A DNA stretch of 64,000 bases from Macrotis lagotis. Its lineage: Eukaryota; Chordata; Mammalia; Peramelemorphia; Peramelidae. The stretch's first letter is position 1, and each line of letters opens with the position of its first letter. Location of the stretch: contig NC_133665.1 in assembly GCF_037893015.1 (NCBI RefSeq), forward strand, positions 194,738,146-194,802,145. The letters are read 5' to 3'. The position numbers and the translations under genes were made by a program. Of the stretch, positions 1 to 12,149 are shown in pieces. Below the pieces are notes generated by a model, which searched no databases, was not told where the DNA came from, and was given only the letters and a program-made list of their open reading frames with translations.

Positions 1-925
1 AGTAGTGCTTGGTCAAAGGACGCATTGTTTTATGGCTCTTTGGATGTAATTCCAAATTGTTCCTAGAATATTTGGACCAGTTCACAACTCCATCAATAAT
101 GCATTAGTGTGCCCCTTCTCTTTTGCAGCATTTGTCATTTCTGATATGTAAGAGCTAAGACCCTAGAGTTGGCTTCATTTACATTTCTCTATTAATAGTG
201 ACTTAGGGGGCAGCTAGGTGGCATAGTGGACAAAGCACCGGCCCTGGAGTCAGGAGTACCTGAGTTCAAATCCGGTCTCAGACACTTAATAATTACCTAG
301 CTGTGTGGCCTTGGGCAAGCCATTTAACCCCGTTTTACTTACAAAAAACCTAAAAAAAAAAAAATAGTGACTTAGAAAATTGTTTAATGTGACAATTGAT
401 AGCTTTGATTCTTCTGAGAATTGCCTCTTCATATCCTTTGACTATCAATTGGGAATCACTTTCATTTTTATAAATTTGGCTCAGTTCTCTATATATTTAG
501 AACACGTGACTTAAAAAAATTTGCTATTAAAATGTTTTATAGTTTCCTGCTTTCTTTCTGATTTTGACTGCATTGGTTTTGTTTATGCAAAACCATCTTA
601 ATTTCATGTCATCAGAATTATCTATTTTGCTTCCCATGATCATATTTCTGTTCTGATCCTTTTTATTTCATAAACTCTTCCTTTATCCTCAGATCTGCCA
701 GGTAAATTTTGCCATGCTCCCCTAATTTACTTATGATATCACCCTTTATGTCCAAATCATTTATTCATCTTGAGCTTAATTTGATATATGTATGGTATAA
801 GATGCTGTTTTATGTCTAGTTTCTGCCAAACTGCTTTCTGATTTTCTCAGCAATTTCTGCCAAATAGTGAGTTCTTACTTGAAAAGCTTGGATCTTTGGG
901 CTTATCAACAAACATTATATTACTG
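1..925 (-). mobile_element. L1-type LINE fragment, antisense, with a nested SINE
   Basis: The sequence follows the antisense of the L1 ORF2 3' end (phrases equivalent to CTTTGACTATCAATTGGG and TCATCTTGAGCTTAATTTG). It is interrupted by the SINE at 207-362 and its reading frame is destroyed. The left end lies outside the window. Confidence 0.65.
207..362 (+). mobile_element. tRNA-derived marsupial SINE with perfect target-site duplication
   Basis: The element runs from GGGGCAGCTAGGTGGCATAG through CACCGGCCCTGGAGTCAGG and TGTGTGGCCTTGGGCAAG to an A-rich tail. The 13-bp direct repeat AATAGTGACTTAG at 194-206 and 363-375 marks the insertion. It sits inside an older L1-like fragment. Confidence 0.93.
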
Positions 926-1030
926 TGACTGGAGAAGGAAATGGCAAACCACTCTAGAATCTGTGTCAAGAAAACTCCAGATGAGCCACAAAGAATCAGA
1001 TATGACTTCAACAATTGAACATTGTCTCAT
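926..1030 (+). mobile_element. RTE/BovB-type 3' tail fragment
   Basis: Contains GACTGGAGAAGGAAATGGCA and a following AAACTCCAGATGAGCCACAA segment ending near AACAATTGAAC. This is the tail shared by RTE (BovB-like) elements and the SINEs that use them in ruminants and marsupials. Confidence 0.65.
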
Positions 1031-1370
1031 CAATTAAACTAGAGTCAGTTTGCTGTTTTTGTGGTTATTGGGTTCCTCACATGCACTAACATTTCAAAGA
1101 AAGGAAGACAAAGATCTGAGGCATCTGTGTTATTTAGACCTCTTGCTTCTTAATCTTGAACTGTTTTCCTTTTTTAAACTTCCCCTCCCCAATTAATAAG
1201 CATTTATTTTCTCTCTCCCATCTTAGCCTTGATTCCATCCCCACTGATACAAGGACAAAACCCTTAAGCATTATGTGAAAGATTCCTGCCTTGGCCATGT
1301 CCAAGAAAGTAAGTCTTATTCTGAGTCATGAGCCATCCTTTCCATCAGGAGGCTTCTCTCCCTCTCATAG

Positions 1371-1640
1371 AGTAGCTGGGTAACTGGAAAGAGCACTGGC
1401 CTTGGAGTCAGGAGGACAGAAGTTCAAATCTACCCTCAGACACTTGACACTAACTAACTATGTGACCTTGGGCAAGTCACTCAAACTTGATTGTCTCATA
1501 TCCATGGCCATTTCCAGTCATCCTGGTTCATACCAGTCCACTGGATCCAGATACTCTAGAGGAGAAAGTAAGACTGGTGACTTAGCACATTACCCCCTCA
1601 CTCATGGCCTAGTCATTTGCTTGTCATGGCATCATCTCCT
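1371..1640 (+). mobile_element. Long-form tRNA-derived SINE, diverged
   Basis: It has the same tRNA-like head as the short SINEs (GCACTGGCCTTGGAGTCAGG, TGTGACCTTGGGCAAGTCAC) but continues into a second body with CCACTGGATCCAGAT and GACTTAGCACA, also seen at 60050-60350. Confidence 0.75.
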
Positions 1641-2880
1641 TTTAAATTTTTTTAAAATTTTCATCCATTTGTATATGCATATTTCCAAGTTACAAAATTT
1701 CCCTTCATCCTTCCTTTCCATCCACCCCCCTCAGTAGGGAACAGTCAGGTTAGCATTTTATATCCATATTTTGTTAAAAATGTTTACAAATTAGTCATTT
1801 TGGGCATGAGGAATTAGGATTAAGGGAAAGAGATACATGAGAGAATTTTTATAAAGTGTTCATCAGATTCAGTAGTGTATTTTGTTCTGTTTTTCTTCCT
1901 CTGGATAGGGATGACATTGTCCATAATCAGTCAAATACAGTTGTCCTAGCTCTCTGGACTGTCCCGAGTAGCTGCTGCCATCAAGGTTGTTCTCATAATG
2001 GTGATGTGTAAATTGTTCTCTTGACTCTACTCCCTTCACTCAGCATCGGATCCTGTAATACATTCCGCACTTCTAGAGTCCGACCATTTATGGTTTCTTA
2101 TAGAACATTCATATTCCATAGGATTCATGTACCATAACTTGTTTAGCCATTCCCCAATGGATGGACAGCCCTTCAATTCCCAATTCTTTGCCACTAAAAA
2201 AGGGCTACTATGAATATTTTGAAACATGGAGGACTTTTCCCATTTTTTACAATTTCTTCTGGATATAGACCTAGAATTGTAATTTCTGGGTCAAAGGGAA
2301 TGAACAGTTTTATTGTTCTTTGGACAGAGTTCCATATTGCTCTCCAGAATGGTTGGATCTGTTCATGATTCCATCAGCAATGCATCAGTGTCCCAATCCT
2401 CCCACAACCTCTCCAACATTGCTCATCTTCCCATTTTCTCATTCAGGCTAATCTAATAGGTGTGAGATGATACCTCTTTGTTGTTTTAATTTGTAATTCT
2501 CTAATCAACAGCAATTTGGAGCATTTTTTCATATGCTTATGCATAGCTTTAATTTCTTCATTTGAAAACTGTCTGTTCATACCCTTTGACCATTTATCAA
2601 TTGGGGAATGACTTGTGACCTTATACATTTGAGACTTTTATCAGAACTCCTGGTTGTGAAGATTGTTTCCCAGCTTTCTGCTTTTTTTTCCTAATTTTGG
2701 CAGCACTGATTATATTAGTGCAGAAACTTTTATTTTAACATAGTCACCATCATTCCTTTTGCAGCTTAGAATTGTTTGGTCATGAATATCCCTTTTCCCT
2801 AGATCAGTTAGATAGAGTATTTTTGTTCTATTAATTTATCTTTGGTGTCACTCTTTATGTCTAAGGCATCACCTCCTTCT
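1641..2880 (-). mobile_element. L1-type LINE 3' end (3' UTR and ORF2 end), antisense
   Basis: AT-rich sequence with typical antisense L1 phrases: TTTAGCCATTCCCCAATGGA, CTGGGTCAAAGGGAATGAAC and CATACCCTTTGACCATTTAT. A related copy lies at 30220-30830 in the same orientation. No open frame survives. Confidence 0.65.
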
Positions 2881-2956
2881 TCAAAACATCATATTCCTCC
2901 CTGTATTGAGAAGCACCACATCACACTCCCAACATGGGGCTAGCACCAACATGTGA

Positions 2957-3077
2957 TATTTAGTGACAATTTGATACATCCTAACCTATCTCTCAAAGTA
3001 AAATCTGAAAGGAAAGGCCCAAGTGATGATTAGTTCATCGAGAGACAGGTAAGGATGTATCAAGTTGTCACCAAATA
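2957..3077. mobile_element. 121-bp palindromic (MITE-like) element
   Basis: The 38-bp left arm (2957-2994) and right arm (3040-3077) are inverted copies with about four mismatches, separated by 45 bp. The arms contain TTGATACATCCT / AGGATGTATCAA. No family could be named. Confidence 0.7.
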
Positions 3078-4440
3078 GTTTTTTCCATCTTATTGGCAAG
3101 TTCATCCCATTTGTGTCCATAGTTGTGATCATTCATTTGTGTACTTACCTCATAAATACACATTGCCTTGATTGTCATATTTTCATTTTGATGTTTTTAG
3201 TCAGCTATGGTCTTTTCATGGAAAATACTTGGAAGTTTTCTACTGCATTAAAGGAATTTTTCCCCCTTTAGAACTGTTCTCAGTTGTGTCAAATAACTTA
3301 TTCTTGGTGCTAAGCCTTCAGCTTTTTTGTTTTGGAGGTCACTCTCCAAGCTTTCCCTTCCTTCATAATGGTAGCAGCCCAACCTTGCGTGCTCTTGATT
3401 ATGACTCTTTGGTACTTCAATGGATCAGTAAGTATCACTTAGCCCCTGTAATGCTCCAGGCAGCGTGCTAGTTATTGGGGATGTAAGTCCAAAGAATGAA
3501 ACAACCCCTACTTGCACTGAATTTGTTTTGGCCCTCCCTTCCGGGCAGAGAGTTCTTGCCATGGACCGCCATTTTATTGAGGGGTCCAGGCCACACTCAT
3601 TTCACTCAAAGATACACACTTCACTCTCTGGAGAGGACTGTTAAATCCCAGGAACCAATGAAATACTGAGAAAGCAAGAGAAGAGAAGATCGCATGTTTT
3701 CAGAAAGTGGGGAGCGCCCACCATGGAAGGCATGATGTAAATGATGGGGCCTCTAAGGAGACGGATAAAGAAAACTCAGTGTGGAGAGGATCCAGGAGGA
3801 TGAAGAGGATGAGGCCTGAGAAAGAGAAGAGGCGGTGGAGGGACACAGTTGAAAACCAAGCTCAAAGGGTAGAGGGGGATAAGCAGCCACCGGTGAAGGA
3901 GTTGAGTGAGTCGGGTGAGGGGACCTGAGGCTACTTCTGAAACCTTGGAGGTCTGGACTCTGACCGTGACCTTCCTGACAGTTTTTCTTTGGGGCTTTCT
4001 TTCAGAAGGCCACTGACTGATTCTTTCAAGTTCACTCTTCCCTCGTCTAATAGGGCCAGGCTTTTTTGTTTTTAATGATTCTGTTAAATATGGTGTCCAG
4101 ACTTCCTCCCACCCCCCACCCCCCTGCCCAGAGGATAGGGACTACCCTAGCAGGGCTTCCAGGGAAACTAATGATTCTTGGGTCTTTTTGTTTTTTCTCC
4201 CTGACCTGTTTTCAGATTTGTTGTTTTTCCTTCTATTTTCTTCTGTTTTTATAGTCTTTTGGTTCTAATTTCATGTCTCTTGTCTTATGGAGTTATTAAT
4301 TTCTGTTTGGTCCAGCTTGATTCCCAAGGAATTTATTAAATGGGAAATATTTTGTACAATTGGGTTGAGTATTAATTCTTCTCACAATCTTTCTCTAGTG
4401 TACTTTTCCAGTTCTTTTGTCAAGAGATTTTAATTTCATT
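3078..4440. other. Unassigned intronic/intergenic sequence
   Basis: I see no gene or named repeat here. A purine-rich stretch spans about 3660-3900, and the flanks are AT-rich. Confidence 0.4.
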
Positions 4441-4455
4441 TATCATATGATTTTT

Positions 4456-4604
4456 TGTTTTAGTTTTTGTAAGGAAAATGGGGTTAAATGGCTTGCCCAA
4501 GGCCACACAGCTAGGTAATTATTAAGTGTCTGAGACCGGATTTGAACTCAGGTCCTCCAGACTCCAGAGCCGGTGCTCTATCCACTGCTCCACTTAGCTG
4601 CCCC
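4456..4604 (-). mobile_element. tRNA-derived SINE, reverse orientation, with target-site duplication
   Basis: Reverse complement of the standard SINE, from a T-rich tail to GGGGCAGCTAAGTGGAGCAG. A 15-bp duplication, TATC(A/T)TATGATTTTT, flanks it at 4441-4455 and 4605-4619 with one mismatch. Confidence 0.9.
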
Positions 4605-6200
4605 TATCTTATGATTTTTAAAAACTCTTGCTTCAGTTCTTCCAGAAATTCTTGTTGATTCTTTTCCACATTTTATTTTTCTTTTGTGCTGTGCTTATAA
4701 CTGTCGTGACATCATTCGCTTCTTCTGGGTTTGTGGTTCAGGCAGCCCTGGCTTCCCAACCACTCTTTGTCACGGTCGTCTTTTTTGTTGACTCACTCTT
4801 CCAGTTGAATTCCTGAATTAGGACTTGTGTTGAACCCACACTTCTCAGGAAAATGTCAGGACTTTGTCTGATCTTCACCTATATTCTCAGGGATTCTAAT
4901 GCTGTAGTCTCTGGGTTCTTTAAGATTCTTGGGGACATCCACAGCAGGCTGATTTGGGGGGGAGGGACGAGCTAAGATGACTGCAGGTTTGATTGGAGCT
5001 CCTAGACTCTCCAACTCCCTTCAGCTCCCTAGAAGACTCCGACGCCCAGAGTGACAGACCCATGGGCATCAGAGCTGCTGCCCAGGGACCTGGCACCAGA
5101 CCCTGGCCCTCCCGGGTCCTCTGCTGCTCCCTCCTCATCCTAGCACACAGCATATGGGCTTCTGTCCCATCCCTGTGCCAAGAACCCACTGGACTGGATG
5201 CCCCTTCCCCCCTCAGGGTCCCTGGGGCTGTCTCCTTTAAGCTGACCTGGGCAGGAAAAATGACTTCCTCTTAGTCTGGGACTCTTTTTTGGTCTCTGCT
5301 GGAGTGGCTTTGGAGGAAAATGAACTGAACCTCCTGCCCCCCATGTTGCCGCCACTGCTGAGTCACCAGGCCAGAAAATGTGGCTCGGATCCAGCTCCTC
5401 CTAGAACTTGTGGTTTCATATCCTCCAGGAGACCCTCGTGGGAGTGGTCTTGTTAGAGCTCACATGGGCACTGCCACACGAGGTGGCCAGATGTCCATCA
5501 AAGGACAATTGAGGAAACCGGTGAGACTTTTTCTTCCTTCTTGTTTCCTTTATACTGAGACCATTGTCAACTCTGATTTCATCCAGTCCTTCTGTAGGAA
5601 GCCAACCCATTGGCTGTTTGAGTTAGAGCACCAACAGTTAAGTGACTATTATGGAAAGATCCTGACAGAAAGGAAGAGGCCACAAGGCCCAATTCTCATT
5701 TTGCTTTTGACCAGTCTTATGCCACTCAGACTCTGCCCTAGAGCACCACGTGCTTGGCAAGCAGGCCCAGGTGGCCTTTGGCAATGGACGAGGCAGCTGC
5801 AGCCCCCCCTTCAAGGAGTAGGCCCAGGGTGGAGAGACAGGTGGGAAGCAGGCAGGGTGGCGGAGAGGGCAGGCCTGGGTCTTGGAGCCTTGGGGGCTGC
5901 AGCCCCAGGTCCTCCCCAGGTCTTGGATGCCTTCTCTGTAAAACGGGAGGGATGGGGCCAGTGGTTCCAGGAGTCCTGGCCAGAGGGTGCTTCTGGCCCC
6001 TTCCTAGCCAGTAGAGCCTGGTGAGCTTTCTCCGAAGCGTGCCCTCCTTGTGCGGCTCTGGTCATTCTGCTCCCTTCCCTCTCCATCCGGTCACCTGCTT
6101 GACTTCTGGCCCCAAAGTAGCTGAGGCCTCCCTCATCTGCCCTGCCCGCCACGTTCTCATTGTGCCCCCACCAAGCATCCTTCTCCTGTGACATCCTGTG
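4605..6200. other. Unassigned CENPP intronic sequence
   Basis: GC content rises from left to right. No exon of CENPP or of a nested gene could be supported. Confidence 0.4.
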
Positions 6201-6298
6201 CTGGGGGGGTGGGGTGAGCATGTGTAATATGTGTGTGTGTTGTGGGGTGTGTGGTGTGTGTTGGGGGGTATGCACATGTGGTGTATGTGATGTGTATG

Positions 6299-6344
<46 letters not shown>

Positions 6345-6346
6345 TG
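6200..6346. repeat. Degenerate then pure (TG)n tract
   Basis: Imperfect TG-rich sequence from 6217, with a pure (TG)21 run at 6302-6343. Confidence 0.95.
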
Positions 6347-8084
6347 GGGGGTGCCTCTGAGGCTACCCTAGGGAGTTGGGAATGTGTCACCCAGACAGGA
6401 GCCCCACCCTTGCCTTTCCCACCCGCCTCCACCTTGGCGTGGCATCCTCCACATGTAACAGGCAGAGTCCTGGGTTTGGGGGTTATGTCCCACCTGCATC
6501 TGGTCAGTGCTGCTGGGTTTTCTCTGCCGCAGTGTGCCAGGCTTGCAGGTCTTTGGGGAGAGTTTTCAGGAAGAAGCGCCACCACACGTGATGTGTTTGA
6601 GACTCTAGATGAAGAGGGGGAGGGGGCCAGCGTCCTCTGGGTGGGTCACCCCTGGGCCCAGCAGGCTCCAAGTCTGCATTTTGTTAGATCCCCCCATGCT
6701 CAGAGGGGATAAAGGCAGGAAATGCTTTTGTGGTTCTCTCATGCAGGAGGCGTCATTTGTTCTGTTGGTAAAGAGCGGCTTCACACCCCCCCCACCACCA
6801 CCCCAGCCAAGGTGGCCTCAGGGTTCCAGGGCTTTTCAAGGCAGGATGAGGGCATCTTTCTAGGATTTCTCTTGAGGTATGCCCCTCAGTGAGAGCATGG
6901 GGAGACCCAATTTGCCCTTGGTCCCCTCTCAGTTCAAGCCCACCAAGATTTCTTCAGCCCTCTCTCTCCAGAGCAGACCCTGAGGACGGGAATAAAAGCT
7001 GGACCCCTGCCCTGGCGCAGCCCTAGCTCCCCTGGAGGGAAGAGCACAGATGTGATGGGGAGGGGCTTGAGCCAGGCTGCCAAGGGTGAGGGGGACCCCC
7101 AGATCAAACAGGGGAATGGGGAGCACTCAGTGACATCCCAGGGAGGGAAGGACATCGAGGAGGTCACACCCTGGATTCAGGGAGTACAGTCCAGTCCTGG
7201 GATGGCGCCTGGAGCAGAAATCCCAGTTCTTTGCTCCAACATTTCCCCACTGAAGTATTGTCATCTGGACCAACATTAGCCTTCCTTCCCAAACCATGGA
7301 CAGTCCTGCCCTGAGCTGACCCCATGCCCGTGGTGGGCAGTCACTCCTGCACACCCGCTCATCCTGGGCAGACAGAGCCTGATCATGGCCCGAGTCCCTG
7401 AGTCTCCTCTGGGATCAGTGAAGAAGCCTTTTGTGCCCTTGTAAAGACTGATGCTTCCCAGATTGCATCACTCCCCTTGGGAGATGCGGCGGCCAACTGA
7501 GGCCCTGGATCCTAAGGCCCAGAAATCACCTACCCTGAAAAACTGCTCTGGGGAAGCCCGTGAAGCTTGGGGAGGCGAAGCCTTCCACACGCGTCCCCGC
7601 TGATACGACACCATCGCTGTGATCCAGGTCGAGACCGGGCATCAGGTGACGCCCCTGGTATTTTTAGCATTTCCGTGTTTGGTCCATTGGACTCTGCTCT
7701 GGGGGGTGCAAAGCAGCGGGAGGGGTGTGCCTGCCTTCCAGGGGCTCCCACCTGACTGCCTGTGTCCCGGACACAGAGCCCGCCAGCCTTTGCCAGGGCT
7801 GAGCCGGGGCCCCCAGCTACGTATCTATGTGTGTTCTTGTGTATGTGTCTGCCTGTGTGTGTGACAGAGACAGAAGCAGAGAGACACCCAGCGCCAGGCC
7901 TGCCCTCCATCAGGGGCCCACCCAGGAAGGCAGGGGTGAGGGACGGCCAGTCGGGGCCTGAGCCCCACGGCACCCACAGGCGAGAGGCCCCACATGAATA
8001 GAATGGACCAGAATGTTCTGGAGGAGGACGTTAGGGATGGCACCTCTATTCTCGGGTTGTTCGTGGCCAGGGAGGCACCATGGT

Positions 8085-8210
8085 GCCCGGGGGCTGGAAA
8101 CTGGCAGCCCTGGGTTCTAATCCTTCCCAATGCTCTGCCCAGGTGATCCTGGGCCATCATTCAGCCTCTGTCTGCCTCGGTCTCCTCGTCTGTCAAATGA
8201 GGGTGGTGCC
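8085..8210 (+). mobile_element. MIR-type SINE fragment
   Basis: Shows GGGTTCTAATCCTTCCCA, then CTGTCTGCCTCGGTCTCC and TCGTCTGTCAAATGAGGG, the MIR core and 3' order. Confidence 0.6.
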
Positions 8211-11200
8211 GAAGACACTCACCCTGTGCTTCAAGAAGGCTCACCCCCTTCTTGGACATGGCTTCTGAAAGGAGGGGGGTCCCAGGACTCTGAACCCTGG
8301 GTCTGGGGTGGGGGGGGACTCATACACAAGCACACACTTGTGTTTCCTCTTCATTGGCTCCCTTCATTTCCTGCACCCATGGCATCCCAGGGGTGGGACG
8401 CCCCTGGCCCCCCCTGGCCCAGGAGAGCAGCATGGCTCCTTCCAGATGTCCATCAGCCTTGTTCGCTCCACGGCGGGTTGGTGACACCTGTCCATCGCGC
8501 AGGCACACTTCTTGGGCCTTAGTTCCTTGGCTATAAGATGCAGGTGCCAGCCTGGGGTGGCATCATGACCCCGTGACCTCACAGGATCCTAGCGGCGATC
8601 TGATGAACTCATAGAAAGGCCTTCCCAGAGCCCTGGAGGGGGCAGGGGGAGGGAGGAGGAGGATGGCAGGCCATCACGCGCCCTCTGCACCTGCTCCTTG
8701 CCCATGGGCGCCCCTCACCAAGCAGGGGGCTGGTGACTCTCCAATGATGAAGACAATACTCTCAACTGTGACGTTATTGAATATGTTAATGATAATGGAA
8801 GCTGCCTGGCAGCAGGAGAGGTCTGGGAGCCCCTAGTGGTCACCCCCAGAGATTCCTTTCAGGGGCATCCCCTCCTTGCAGACCCTCCCACAGAGACCCC
8901 ATCCCAGGCCCACAGGGTCCCAGGCCTGTGGATTCTCAGTGATTTGGCAAAGCCCTGCAGACCCCTGAGGCTCTCCGAGGCCACCCCCACCCCCGACTAT
9001 GCAACTTGAGTGTTGGAGCCCGTGGCAGAGCTCGCTCCTCTTGTCTGGTGGCCACCAGACAGTCTGGGCCAGCCTGGTGGACCCGGCTCTCCTTTCAGCA
9101 AGTTTGGGGCCAAGCTTTTCTCTTGGGGTGCCCCTAGAGACCCCCTGCCACCCAAATTTCGCTTCTGTCCCATCCAGATCCACTCAGGATCCTTCCCCAG
9201 CGCATGACACCCCTATCCCCAGCAATCGTGGTGGGGGAGGGGACATCTGGCCGCCCCTCCCAGGTCTCCATCCATTTAAAGGGCTCTTCTCATCCTTCCC
9301 CACCAGATGATGTTGGCTCCCCTTCCCTCCCCTCCTCTGCCCCCTCCAGGGTCCGAGGCCTCTTCTAGAAATCAATGGCAGAAAGTCACTTTTTAGAATT
9401 TCAGACCTGAAGGGACCTTTGGCTTCAGAAACCCCACACCCTGACACCCTGGTCTCCCAGGCATCTTGGTCTCCATGACCTCCCTGGCACCCTGACCGAG
9501 CACTTGGGGCCGGCTGCCAGCTGCTGCTGAGGGGAGCTGGGCAGTTCCGACACCCCCAGAGGTCAGGGTGGAGCTGGCCGAGGCTGCCGGGCAGTTCCCC
9601 AGTTAACTCGACATTCTGCTTCAAACCTGCTCGGCCCCTCCCAGTGTCTGGGGATGATCCCGCAGTCAGGCTGTCAGGTCAACTTGACCTTTGGTCAAGG
9701 ATCAAAGGCTCCATGAGGCCCTGACCTTTGGCTGGGCTCAGAGGGCCTTGGGGGGCCTTCACCTCCCAGCTTAGCCCAGTGGGCCTCTCCAAGCTTGACC
9801 TTTAAAAGCTCTGGAAGAAAGCAGACCCCTCCCCACAGAGGGTCCCAATGACTTCCTCCTGCCAGGGCCCTCTCTTGCCACCAGCCCTCCCCTCCTCTCT
9901 CGGCCCACCTTCCCCCCGGGCAGCCCACTTCGGTTCTGCCTCAGGGCACGTCACTGGTCTCCCTCCAGTCCTGGGGCGCCTCCCTTCCACTGGGGCCGTG
10001 GGAACCCTTCTTCATCTCTCTCGCAGCAGCGGGCAGACTAGGGGTGCTCTCTGACTCTCCGTCCTGGGGAGCCCAGAGATGGAGGGCAGGAGGTGAGGGC
10101 CTTCCATGAAGAGCAAGCGACGGGCCGGAGGGGCTGAAACGCCAGTATGAGGCGCCTGCATTTAGAGGCAGGAAGCCCCAAGGATGAGCCCCCGTCAGAT
10201 GTGAGCAGAGGGTCCTGGTGCTCAGATGGGAGGGCGACCTCAGGAACCAGGGAGATGATGCTGATGATGGGGGGGGGGGCTGTCTGTTCAAGACGCCTGC
10301 TCACGATCACGGGGGTCGGTGTGGTTAACGAGGAAACTGCTCTCCTCAAGTTGGGGGACCCCAAGCTAGGCGCCCCCCAGCTGCTAGGATGGAGGCCCAA
10401 GGGAGCCGGGCCGTGCTCCCAGGTCTTGCCCTCTGGACAGCCCAGCCTGTGCCCCTTCCTCAGCTCTTTCCATAGCGCCCTGGGGGGAGGACACAGACCC
10501 GCGAGGAGTTTGCCAGTTCACCTGGCGACTTCACGTCGTTGTGGCGGAGGCCAACTCAAGGCAGAGGGGGTCCTCCCCATCTCCCCTTTCCCATTAAGAG
10601 GCTGTCTGGCCTCTGCTCGAGGGGGCCCCGGTGGTCAGCTCCCCCTGCTCCTGGAGGGGTGTCTCTCCAGAGCCGGTGAAGCTGCATCCAGGGGGATGGG
10701 ACGCCTCACCTAGAGGCAGGCTAGGATTCAAACTCGCTTCTTTTCGAGGGCTGTGCCGGGAGCTTCACCCTCTCCAGCTGCGGCAACAGGACTAATTGAA
10801 GACAGTGTTCCCTAGTGGATGGCTGCCAGGCCCCGTGTCCCCCCAGCCCCCGGGCCCTGCTCCTCGCCACACACCCCCACCTCCTGGTGAGGCTGCTGGT
10901 TGGCTGGTAGAGTCCACCCTGGCCTGTCTCCTCCCCCGCCAGGGCCCAGTCTGGGCAGTCTGGGCAGGAAGAGAAATGAGACTGTCCATGAGAGGACGCA
11001 GGGAAGTGAGGGATCCAGCCCCCCGCCCTGCTGTGCGGCTGGTCAGCTCCTCACCGCCAGGACCTGCCTGTGGACAATCAGGTGTCAGCAGCTGACATTT
11101 ATTGAGTGCCTGCTGAATACGGGGACTGTGCCCTCAAAGAGAGGCAAAAGCCAATCCCTGCTCTCCGGGAGCTTGTGGTCTAATGGGGGGCACCATGTGT

Positions 11201-11975
11201 GCCGTCACGCGGGGTTCAAGTCTGGAAAGAATCAGCAAGGGACGGTGCCAGGTGGGAGGGGTCTCTCCTGTAGAAGGTGTGACTTGACCCGGGTGGCAGA
11301 GAGGAGGGACAGCGGGAAGAGGGATCAGATTAGGCCCCTATGCAGGGACCAGCTCTAGAAGTTTCCCAAATAGGTAGAGGAGGAAAGCCGGGGGTGTCTG
11401 GAGGAGGCGGCCGTCCGCGGGGCAGCCTCCCCCTGCGGGAGACCTCTGAGACTTGTTGGCTCAGGGGACTCAGCCCCCGAGAACCACAAGCTCCAAGGAA
11501 GGTGACCTTGGGGCTGAGTGTGGACCTCCCAGCCCTAGCCCCAACCCGTGATTATCTGGAATGTTCCAGAAATGATGCCCCTTCAAACGGCAGGACGAGA
11601 GGCGACCGATCCTGGGGAACCAGTCGAGTCAAAGCTGCTGAGGATGGTCAGGGGGCTGCCCTGAGGGGGACAGGAAAAGAGGACCGCGGGCCACACCAGG
11701 AACAGAGCCCCGGAATCTCAAGTGGGGGGGGCGGCTGGGCAGCACGGCCCCAAAACCGTTGGCTTAGGTTCAGAATAAGTTGGTGGATTCAGGATTCTGA
11801 TAGTTAATGAGCCTGGAACCTAACTACAAAGGACCCCCAAAAGTGTGTGTGCAAGCCCGGGGGGGGGCGGGCATTCAGTTAGGTGCTTGGTCCTGGACTG
11901 AGGGCAGAGTGGACCCCAGCCCCTGAGGACGAGGAAGGTCAGGAGGGTTTGACCTTCATCTGATGTTGGGGCGGG
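8211..11975. other. CENPP intronic sequence, GC-rich, no exon found
   Basis: No coding exon recognised. At 11088-11200 there is a fragment of an ancient dispersed repeat (ACATTTATTGAGTGCCTGCTG, then CCCTGCTCTCCGGGAGCTTG). Several G-runs occur. Confidence 0.45.
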
Positions 11976-11986
11976 GCAGGGGGCAC

Positions 11987-12149
11987 ATTTTTTTTTTGCA
12001 AGGCAATGGGGTTAAGTGGCTTGCCCAAGGCCACACAGCTAGGTCATTATTGTCTGAGACCAGATTTGAACCCAGGTCCTCCTGATTCCAGGGGTGGTAC
12101 TCTATCCACTTCACCACCTAGCTGCCCCCACTGTGCCACCTAGCCACCC
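11987..12149 (-). mobile_element. tRNA-derived SINE, reverse, with duplicated 5' head
   Basis: Standard SINE in reverse orientation, flanked by CAGGGGGCAC at 11977-11986 and 12150-12159. On the element strand it begins with two successive head copies, GGGGTGGCTAGGTGGCACAG then GGGGCAGCTAGGTGGTGAAG. Confidence 0.88.

Noticed and set aside
207..362. Possible tRNA gene
   Set aside because: The tRNA-like box A and box B belong to a SINE with an A tail and target-site duplication. No acceptor stem or cloverleaf is complete.
5380..6024. 214-codon open frame on the + strand in the CENPP intron
   Set aside because: TTG start, no homology, and composition typical of GC-rich non-coding sequence.
6160..6712. 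Cys/Val and Thr/His repeat open frames over TG/CA tracts (also near 33.2-33.7, 39.2-39.6, 54.9-55.2 and 57.7-58.0 kb)
   Set aside because: They are translations of dinucleotide microsatellites.
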